This document shows positions 14,838-21,107 of a stretch of DNA of 22,786 nucleotides, piece by piece. The notes under the pieces were generated by a model. The model was not told the origin of the DNA, searched no databases, and saw nothing but the letters and a program-made list of their open reading frames with translations. This DNA comes from an uncultured Oscillospiraceae bacterium (GTDB lineage Bacteria; Bacillota; Clostridia; Oscillospirales; Acutalibacteraceae), in NCBI GenBank assembly GCA_900548545.1, contig URKX01000035.1:1-22786 (forward strand), given 5' to 3'. The number at the start of each line of letters is the position of its first letter. Position 1 is the stretch's first letter. A program made the translations under genes and the position numbers.

Positions 14838-15536
14838 GTGACGAACAACGATTTCCCAAGAATCTTGACACTGCTGCGGAAGGAACGGGGCTACAGCCAA
14901 AAAAAGGCGGCCACCGACTTAGGGATTTCCCAGGCGCTGCTCTCCCACTATGAAAAGGGCATCCGGGAGTGCGGGCTGGATTTCCTGGCACGGGCTGCGG
15001 AGTATTACGGCGTGTCCTGCGACTATCTGCTGGGGCGCACCCCTCACCGCAACGGCGCGGTGATTTCCCCCGGCACTTTGCCCAGCGAAGGCCCTTCCTC
15101 TCTGATCCGCGGTAAACTGCCCTCTGCCGAATACCACCGCAGGGTGCTGATAAACTCTATCAATATTGTATTCGGGATTTTAAAAAAAATCAATAGCGAA
15201 GGCGTTACACGGCACATTGCCAATTTCCTTTATGCCGCTGTGTACAAGATGTTCCGGCTGCTTTACTCCGCCTACAAGAAAAACCCCCAGGAAACCTTCT
15301 CCCTGGGCCCCGGGCTCTATGACGCCCAATTGGATGCCCACATGGCCCTCTCCCAGGGGAAAGCCCGCTTCCTATTGGACGGCAATGGCCTAGAAAACAC
15401 TCCCGGTGTGGGACAGTCCGCCCTGCCGGCGCTCAACCCCACCAAGCTTTCTGCAGAGTATCCCCTCTACGCACCATCCCTTTTTGAGCTGGTGCAAAAC
15501 ACCGAACAGGCTGTTTTGGAAAAAAACGATCCCTAA
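14838..15536 (+). CDS. XRE-family HTH transcriptional regulator
   Basis: A 232-residue protein. Residues about 8-62 form a Cro/CI-type helix-turn-helix: ILTLLRKERGYSQKKAATDL, then GISQALLSHYEKGIRECGLD, then the LARAAEYYGVSCDYLLGRT helix. The remainder (about 75-232) is helical with no recognised ligand or dimer domain. Translation starts at a GTG at 14838, 7 nt after GAGGTG. It is directly upstream of, and codirectional with, the asnB cluster but separated by 344 nt holding a new promoter, so it may be a local regulator rather than a member of that operon. Target unknown. Confidence 0.88.
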   Translation: MTNNDFPRILTLLRKERGYSQKKAATDLGISQALLSHYEKGIRECGLDFLARAAEYYGVSCDYLLGRTPHRNGAVISPGTLPSEGPSSLIRGKLPSAEYHRRVLINSINIVFGILKKINSEGVTRHIANFLYAAVYKMFRLLYSAYKKNPQETFSLGPGLYDAQLDAHMALSQGKARFLLDGNGLENTPGVGQSALPALNPTKLSAEYPLYAPSLFELVQNTEQAVLEKNDP

Positions 15537-15730
15537 ATGTCCTGTTGGGAACAAACGGCTTGCCCTTCTGGGCTTATCGAACTGTATGTATAATCATTTA
15601 TATAATTTACCAAATGGATAATTCAAATCTCCCATTCCCCCTTGAACAGCGCCATCCCTGGGGAAACGGGGGATTTTATCTTCCTCTGGAAAACACTTTG
15701 GCATAAACCGGCGGAAGAAACCTGAAAAAA

Positions 15731-15772
15731 GGAAAATAGTATTTGTCATTTTCCCTCTGTTTGTGGTAAAAT
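15731..15772 (+). promoter_or_regulatory. asnB operon promoter with overlapping inverted repeat
   Basis: TTGTCA (15743-15748), 18 nt and TAAAAT (15767-15772) form a sigma-A-like promoter. A 7-nt perfect inverted repeat, GGAAAAT (15731-15737) and ATTTTCC (15748-15754), straddles the -35 box and could be a repressor site. In the rest of the 15537-15880 gap I see an AT-rich stretch near 15585-15625 and no clear terminator for the XRE gene. Confidence 0.6.
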
Positions 15773-15785
15773 AATGGAATGAGCA

Positions 15786-15836
15786 GCTGCGGGTTCGGTT
15801 ACCGCAGCCGGCACAGGAAGGAGCACGGCTCCTTCC
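15786..15836 (+). promoter_or_regulatory. Two hairpins in the asnB leader
   Basis: The untranslated leader of about 100 nt holds GCTGCGG/CCGCAGC (15786-15792/15802-15808) and GGAAGGAGC/GCTCCTTCC (15816-15824/15828-15836, 3-nt loop). Neither is followed by a T-run, so they are not obvious terminators. They may stabilise the transcript or bind a regulator. They match no riboswitch class that I know. Confidence 0.5.
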
Positions 15837-15880
15837 CCAACCACAAGAAGAAATCAAGCAGAGAAAGGCAGGAAACGACC

Positions 15881-17725
15881 ATGTGCGGATTCGTTGGATT
15901 TATCAACGGCGGCGACACCCAGCAGGACGCTGGCGTGCTCCGCTCCATGACGGACGCTATCCGTCACCGTGGCCCCGACGACGCGGATTATTATATGGAC
16001 GGCTCCATCTCCCTGGGCTTCCGGCGGCTTTCCATCATCGACTTGGAAGGCGGCAGGCAGCCCATCTTAAACGAAGATGGTTCGAAAGTGCTCACCTTCA
16101 ACGGGGAGATCTACAACTTCCAGGAGATCAAAAAAGACTTGCTGGCAGCCGGCCATGTGTTCAAAACCGCCACCGATTCCGAGGTACTGCTCCACGGCTA
16201 CGAGGAATACGGCGAAAAGCTCCTAAACAAATTGCGGGGGATGTTCGCCTTTGTCATTTGGGATAAAGAGAAAAGGGAGCTGTTTGGCGCCCGGGACTTT
16301 TTCGGCATCAAGCCCCTGTACTACGCCCAGATGGGCGACACCCTGATGTTTGGCTCGGAGATCAAAAGCTTTTTGCACCATCCCCACTTCCAAAAAGAGC
16401 TGAACCGGCCCATGCTGGAAAACTACCTTTCTTTCCAGTACGCCCCCGGCCCGGAAACCTTTTTCAAAAACGTGTACAAAATGCCCCCGGCCCACTCCTT
16501 CCTCTACAAAGACGGGAAAATGAAGCTCACCCGTTACTGGCTGCCGGAGTTTGACGCCGAAGAGGACAAGCCCCTGGACTACTGGGTGGACGAGATTGAA
16601 AAGGTGTTCGACGACTCGGTAGAGGCCCACAAGATCTCCGATGTGGAAGTGGGTTCTTTCCTGTCTTCCGGCGTGGATTCCAGCTATGTTGCCTGTTCCG
16701 CCCACGTGGACAAGACTTTCACCGTGGGTTTTGACAACGGCACCAAGTACAACGAGATCAGTTACGCCCAAGAGCTTTCCGAGCTGATCCCGGTGAAGAA
16801 CATCAGCCACATCATCACCCCCGAGGAGTTTTGGGGCACCTTCCCCAAGATCCAGTACCACATGGACGAACCCCTGGCCGACCCTGCCGCAGTGGCCCTG
16901 TACTTTGTGTGCAACCTGGCAAGCCAGCACCTGAAGGTGGTGCTCTCCGGCGAAGGCGCTGACGAGATCTTCGGCGGGTACAACATCTACAAAGAGCCTT
17001 TGGAGATGGCCTGGTACGACAAGATCCCCTTCCCTATCCGGAAGCTCATCGGGAAAGTGGCTGGCGCGCTGCCTGCCCACCGGGGGCTGAACTTCCTGGT
17101 ACGCCGGGGCAAGCGGCTGGAAGAGCGCTTCATCGGCAACGCCTATATGTTCACAGAAAAAGAGCGGCGGGCCATTTTGAAGGACCCCGCCGGCGCCCCC
17201 GCCCCCGAAACCCTGTGCAAGCCCTACTATGACATGGTGGCGAATAAAGACGCGGTCACCAAAATGCAGTTTGTAGACTTGAATATGTGGATGGTGGGCG
17301 ATATCCTCTTAAAGGCCGACAAGATGAGCATGGCCAACTCCCTGGAGCTGCGGGTGCCCTTCCTGGACAAGAAGATCATGGCCTTGGCCGGGCGCATCCC
17401 CACCAAGTACCGGGTCAACAGCGAAAACACCAAGTACGCCATGCGGAAAGCCGCCCTGCGCCGGATGCCCGAAAAGTGGGCCGGCAAAAAGAAACTGGGC
17501 TTCCCGGTGCCCACCCGCGTGTGGCTGAAAGAGGACAAATATTACAACATCGTCAAGGAAGAGTTCTTAGGGGAGAACGCCCAAAAGTTCTTCCACACCG
17601 ACAAGCTGGTAAAGCTTCTCGACGACCATCGTGCCGGCAAAGCGGACAACAGCCGCCGGGTGTGGACCGTGTACACCTTCCTTGTGTGGTATAAGCAATT
17701 CTTCAGCGAAGAAGCTGCAAAATGA
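15881..17725 (+). CDS. asnB: Asparagine synthetase, glutamine-hydrolysing
   Basis: A 614-residue protein. The start is fixed at ATG 15881 because Cys2, the glutamine amidotransferase nucleophile, must follow the initiator Met (MCGFVGF); an open frame extending upstream to 15779 is spurious. The N-terminal class II amidotransferase domain (about 2-210) has RRLSIIDL and NGEIYN (74-79). The synthetase domain has the pyrophosphate loop SSGVDSS (262-268) and SGEGADEIFGGY. It transfers ammonia from Gln to an Asp carboxyl group. Lying directly upstream of a D-Asp-ligase-like gene and an Asp racemase, it may amidate cross-bridge D-Asp, as AsnH does in Lactococcus. Ordinary Asn synthesis remains possible. 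Confidence 0.95.
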   Translation: MCGFVGFINGGDTQQDAGVLRSMTDAIRHRGPDDADYYMDGSISLGFRRLSIIDLEGGRQPILNEDGSKVLTFNGEIYNFQEIKKDLLAAGHVFKTATDSEVLLHGYEEYGEKLLNKLRGMFAFVIWDKEKRELFGARDFFGIKPLYYAQMGDTLMFGSEIKSFLHHPHFQKELNRPMLENYLSFQYAPGPETFFKNVYKMPPAHSFLYKDGKMKLTRYWLPEFDAEEDKPLDYWVDEIEKVFDDSVEAHKISDVEVGSFLSSGVDSSYVACSAHVDKTFTVGFDNGTKYNEISYAQELSELIPVKNISHIITPEEFWGTFPKIQYHMDEPLADPAAVALYFVCNLASQHLKVVLSGEGADEIFGGYNIYKEPLEMAWYDKIPFPIRKLIGKVAGALPAHRGLNFLVRRGKRLEERFIGNAYMFTEKERRAILKDPAGAPAPETLCKPYYDMVANKDAVTKMQFVDLNMWMVGDILLKADKMSMANSLELRVPFLDKKIMALAGRIPTKYRVNSENTKYAMRKAALRRMPEKWAGKKKLGFPVPTRVWLKEDKYYNIVKEEFLGENAQKFFHTDKLVKLLDDHRAGKADNSRRVWTVYTFLVWYKQFFSEEAAK

Positions 17726-17748
17726 TCTTGAAAATGAGGCGTGAAAGC

Positions 17749-18984
17749 ATGAACCAGGAAATCGATTTTCAGCCTGTCCTCTTGGGCAGCGACATCAACG
17801 TGTATGGTATGGCCCGCTCCTTCCATCAGGAATACGGGATCAAATCCGTGGCCATCGGCAAAGGGGTGCTGGGACCTTGTTTGGCCAGCAAGATCGTCAC
17901 CGTGGAGGTGGTGGAGCCCAACCTGGAGGACGACCAGGTGTTTGTCAAAACCCTGCTGGACTTTGCCAAGCGCTATGAGGGCAGCGGGAAGAAACTGCTG
18001 CTGGTCCCCTGCGGCGACAACTACATCAAGCTGTTGGTGCGCAACCAGGACAAGCTGCGGGGCACCTACGAGTTTGAGTGCATTGACGAGGAGCTGCTGA
18101 TGAAGCTCTCCATCAAAGAAAGCTTTTATGAGGTGTGCACCCAACACGGGTTTGCCTTCCCCAAAACCACCACCTGTTCCTATGAAACCTACAAGCAGGT
18201 GGAGCTGCCCTTTGACTTCCCGGTGATCATCAAGCCTTCCAACTCTGTGGCCTATTGGAACTGCCGGTTCCCCCACAAAAAGAAGGTGTTCGTGGCCCAG
18301 AGCCGGGAGGAATTTGACGCCATTTTGGACGCCATCTACTCCTCCTCCTACAAGGACCACCTAATCCTGCAGGAGTACATCCCCGGGGACGACAGCAATA
18401 TGCGGGTGATGAACTGCTATTGCGGCCGGGACAAGAAGGTGAAGCTCATCGCCCTGGGCAACGCCTTGCTGGAAGAGCACTCCCCAGAAGGCATCGGCAG
18501 CTATGCAGCCATTATCAACGGCTACGACGAGCGCCTGAACGAAATGATGAAGAATTTCCTGGAAGGAATTGGCTATGTGGGCTTTGCCAACTTTGACATG
18601 AAGTACGACCATCGGGACGGCACCTACAAGCTGTTTGAAATGAACCTGCGGCAAGGGCGCAGCAGCTATTTTGTCACTGCGGCGGGTTACAACCTGGCCA
18701 AGTGGCTGGTGGACGATGTGATCTACCACCAAGAGATGCCCTGCACCGTGGCCACCAACAAGGTGCTGTGGACTATCATCCCCGTAAAGATCATCTTCGA
18801 CTATGTGAAAAGCGAAAGCGCCAAAGCCGAAGCCAAAGCCCTGATCAAGGCTGGGAAGGTCTGCCATTCCTATTACTATGAGGGGGACCGGTCCTTGAAG
18901 CGTTGGGTCCACTATATGAAAAACCAATTCCACTATTTTGAAAAATACCGGCGCTATTTCGGCAACAAGGGCCTGCGGGACTGA
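17749..18984 (+). CDS. ATP-grasp ligase, D-aspartate ligase-like
   Basis: A protein of about 411 residues resembling Asl, the enterococcal ATP-grasp enzyme that adds D-Asp to the lysine side chain of the peptidoglycan precursor. The N-terminal Rossmann part has VLLGSDINVYGMARSFH; the ATP lysine is K162 (FPVIIKPSNS); QEYIPGDDSNMRV follows; and the metal site reads FEMNLRQGRSSYF (E297, N299). ATG 17749 is preferred because GAGG (17736-17739) lies 9 nt upstream. A start at 17722 overlapping the asnB stop (ATGA) would add nine residues. An Asp racemase follows 25 nt downstream, as in enterococcal loci. Other carboxylate-amine ligations are possible. Confidence 0.85.
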   Translation: MNQEIDFQPVLLGSDINVYGMARSFHQEYGIKSVAIGKGVLGPCLASKIVTVEVVEPNLEDDQVFVKTLLDFAKRYEGSGKKLLLVPCGDNYIKLLVRNQDKLRGTYEFECIDEELLMKLSIKESFYEVCTQHGFAFPKTTTCSYETYKQVELPFDFPVIIKPSNSVAYWNCRFPHKKKVFVAQSREEFDAILDAIYSSSYKDHLILQEYIPGDDSNMRVMNCYCGRDKKVKLIALGNALLEEHSPEGIGSYAAIINGYDERLNEMMKNFLEGIGYVGFANFDMKYDHRDGTYKLFEMNLRQGRSSYFVTAAGYNLAKWLVDDVIYHQEMPCTVATNKVLWTIIPVKIIFDYVKSESAKAEAKALIKAGKVCHSYYYEGDRSLKRWVHYMKNQFHYFEKYRRYFGNKGLRD

Positions 18985-19009
18985 GCCGCGCCGCAAAAGG
19001 AGGGATGCT

Positions 19010-19717
19010 ATGGAAACCTTGGGCATCATCGGCGGCATGGGGCCAATGGCCACCGCGTATCTGTTGGAGCTCGTCATCCAGATGACCAACGCCAAAACTG
19101 ACCAGGAACACCTGCGTACCATTGTTTTTGACAACCCCCAGGTCCCTGACCGCACCGCCTACATTCTGGACAGGGAGAAACCCTCCCCCCTGCCGGTGCT
19201 GGAGGACATGGCCCAGACCTTGGAACGGATCGGCTGCGGGGTGCTGTGCGCTCCCTGTGTCACCTCCCACTATTTCTATCCGGAGCTTTCCAGCAGCGTT
19301 TCCGTGCCCTTCCTCCACATGGTGGAGGAAACTGCCCGGGAATTGCAGGAGGCCGGCAGGAAAAAGGCAGGCATTTTGGCCACCACCGGCACAGTGAGTA
19401 CCGGGTTGTTTCAACGGGCGTTGGAAAAATTTGGCATAGAGTGGGCCGCGCCCTCCCAGCTGGGCCAGGGGCTGGTCATGTCCCTGATCTACGACGATGT
19501 GAAGTCCGGTCGGGACGGGGACCCCCAGAAGTTCGCCGCCATCCACCGGGACCTGGAGGAACAGGGCTGCGACTGCGGCGTGCTGGCCTGCACCGAGCTG
19601 TCCGTGTTCTCCAGCCAGCACCACCTGCCCCCCTTCTATCTGGACGCCATGGCGGTGCTGGCCGAGCGGTCCATCCAGGCCTGCCACGGCCGGCTCCAGC
19701 ATATTTTTACCAAGTAA
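19010..19717 (+). CDS. Aspartate racemase (amino-acid racemase, Asp/Glu family)
   Basis: A 235-residue PLP-independent racemase. It begins LGIIGGMGPMATAY, the signature of aspartate racemases, and has both catalytic cysteines: C83 (APCVTSHYF, usually PCNT) and C194 (LACTELSVF). It interconverts L- and D-Asp by two-base chemistry in the cytosol. AAAAGGAGGG lies just before the ATG. Its place after a D-Asp-ligase-like gene implies that it supplies the D-Asp. Substitution of the Asn after the first cysteine with Val is atypical, so activity on another amino acid cannot be excluded. Confidence 0.9.
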   Translation: METLGIIGGMGPMATAYLLELVIQMTNAKTDQEHLRTIVFDNPQVPDRTAYILDREKPSPLPVLEDMAQTLERIGCGVLCAPCVTSHYFYPELSSSVSVPFLHMVEETARELQEAGRKKAGILATTGTVSTGLFQRALEKFGIEWAAPSQLGQGLVMSLIYDDVKSGRDGDPQKFAAIHRDLEEQGCDCGVLACTELSVFSSQHHLPPFYLDAMAVLAERSIQACHGRLQHIFTK

Positions 19718-19741
19718 ATACCGGAAGGAGGAGGTCTCCCC

Positions 19742-21079
19742 ATGTCCCAAGGCCCCATCCCCATTGATCCCCGCCTGCTGGGTGCGGTAAAGCGCGCCCT
19801 GGGGCGGATGCCCGCCGTCCCCTATGACCTGACCCAGGTCAAGGTGCTGGACAACTTCTACAGCCCCGTGGACCCCTACTGGGACAATGTGCCGGAGGGC
19901 TTTGTCCTCACCCCTGGGGAGTTCTCCGCCATTGGGCGCATGGAGAAGCTGCGCCAGCTGTCCATGGTCCTGTCCAGCAGGAACCAGACCTTAGACATGG
20001 GGGACTTCTCCTGGCTGCCCCGGTGCAAAAATTTACAGCACCTGGACCTGGCCCTGACCAATTTCTCCGACTGTGCCCTGCTCCTCCAGCTGCCCGCCCT
20101 AAAGACGGTGCGTCTGCCCGAGCGGGAGCAGCTGGTCCATTTGGAGGCCCTGGACGCCCTGCCCCAGTCGGTGAAGGTGCGGATGGACCTGACCCCCTAC
20201 CCCTCCGCTCCCGAGACCTTCAAGACCCCGCCCCCGCCCAAGCCCAAACCGGAGCCCAGCGCGAAGGTCAAGGCCATTGTGGCCGAGGTGAAGCGCCGGA
20301 CCGAGACCCCCTGCTGGAAGCTCACCCTCCAACCGGAGGGGCCCTGCGGGCTCTTGGACAGCAAGGTGGGCGGCCTGCCCTACTGGGACCCGGCCCTGCC
20401 CTACCCCACCGACTCCCAGGGCAACAAAATGACCCTCCTGGCCCAGCTGAATTTCGCCCAGCTGGGGACGGAGAACCCCCTGCCCCGGGCGGGGATGCTG
20501 CAATTTTTCATCGGGCAGGACGACGGGTTCGGGATCGACTTTGACCAGCCGGACCGGCAGAAGAATTTTCGGGTGGTCTATCACCCGGAGCCCAACCCGG
20601 CCGTCACTTTGGAGCAGATCCGGGCCCTGGACCTCCCCACCCACGTGGAGGCGGACCTCTCTACTCCGGTAATCCGGGAGGCCGCGTTTACCGCGGAAAA
20701 GACGGTGGGATACATGGGACCGGGGGACTGCCGCTTTGAGGCCCTGTTCCGGGAGGCGGTCCGGGCCGTCACCGGGGAGGACATCGGGGACAAAAATGCG
20801 TACCAATATTTCGACAAGGCGGACCGCGATTATTTCTATGACCAGCTGAGCACCGCCGGACACCGGCTGCTGGGCTATCCTTTTTTCACCCAGTACGACC
20901 CCCGGGAGCCGGAGGGCCCCTACGACACCCTGCTGTTCCAGCTGGACTCGGATATGGTGGAGGACCGGAAGGACCTGGTCCTCTGGGGGGACTGCGGCGT
21001 GGGGAACTTCTTCATCAACCGGGAGGACCTGCTGCGCCGGGACTTCAGCCGGATTTTGTACAACTGGGACTGCAGTTAA
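19742..21079 (+). CDS. DUF1963 (YwqG-like) protein with N-terminal LRR-like region
   Basis: A 445-residue soluble protein. Residues about 60-150 carry leucine-rich, LRR-like segments (LRQLSMVL, NLQHLDLALTNFSD, LPALKTVRLPE). A Pro/Lys-rich linker (TPPPPKPKPEPSAK, about 160-173) leads to a C-terminal DUF1963 domain with LLAQLNFAQL, GMLQFFIG, LLFQLDSD and WGDCGVGNFFI. The biochemical role of DUF1963 is not established. It is codirectional with and 24 nt after the racemase, so probably cotranscribed. Glu codons are almost all GAG (one GAA seen), unlike asnB, where GAA and GAG are mixed. Confidence 0.82.
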   Translation: MSQGPIPIDPRLLGAVKRALGRMPAVPYDLTQVKVLDNFYSPVDPYWDNVPEGFVLTPGEFSAIGRMEKLRQLSMVLSSRNQTLDMGDFSWLPRCKNLQHLDLALTNFSDCALLLQLPALKTVRLPEREQLVHLEALDALPQSVKVRMDLTPYPSAPETFKTPPPPKPKPEPSAKVKAIVAEVKRRTETPCWKLTLQPEGPCGLLDSKVGGLPYWDPALPYPTDSQGNKMTLLAQLNFAQLGTENPLPRAGMLQFFIGQDDGFGIDFDQPDRQKNFRVVYHPEPNPAVTLEQIRALDLPTHVEADLSTPVIREAAFTAEKTVGYMGPGDCRFEALFREAVRAVTGEDIGDKNAYQYFDKADRDYFYDQLSTAGHRLLGYPFFTQYDPREPEGPYDTLLFQLDSDMVEDRKDLVLWGDCGVGNFFINREDLLRRDFSRILYNWDCS

Positions 21080-21107
21080 ATCAACGAAAAACAAGAGGTG
21101 ACGCCCA

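Noticed and set aside
15655..15685. Weak hairpin followed by TTTTAT as a terminator of the XRE gene
   Set aside because: Only about 5 bp of stem with a long loop; too weak to call.
15816..15836. Hairpin ahead of asnB as an intrinsic terminator
   Set aside because: The stem is strong but is followed by CCAACCACAAG, with no T-run.
15779..15880. N-terminal extension of asnB by 34 residues
   Set aside because: The amidotransferase nucleophile Cys must be residue 2. The extension covers the leader hairpins and would start right at the predicted transcript start.
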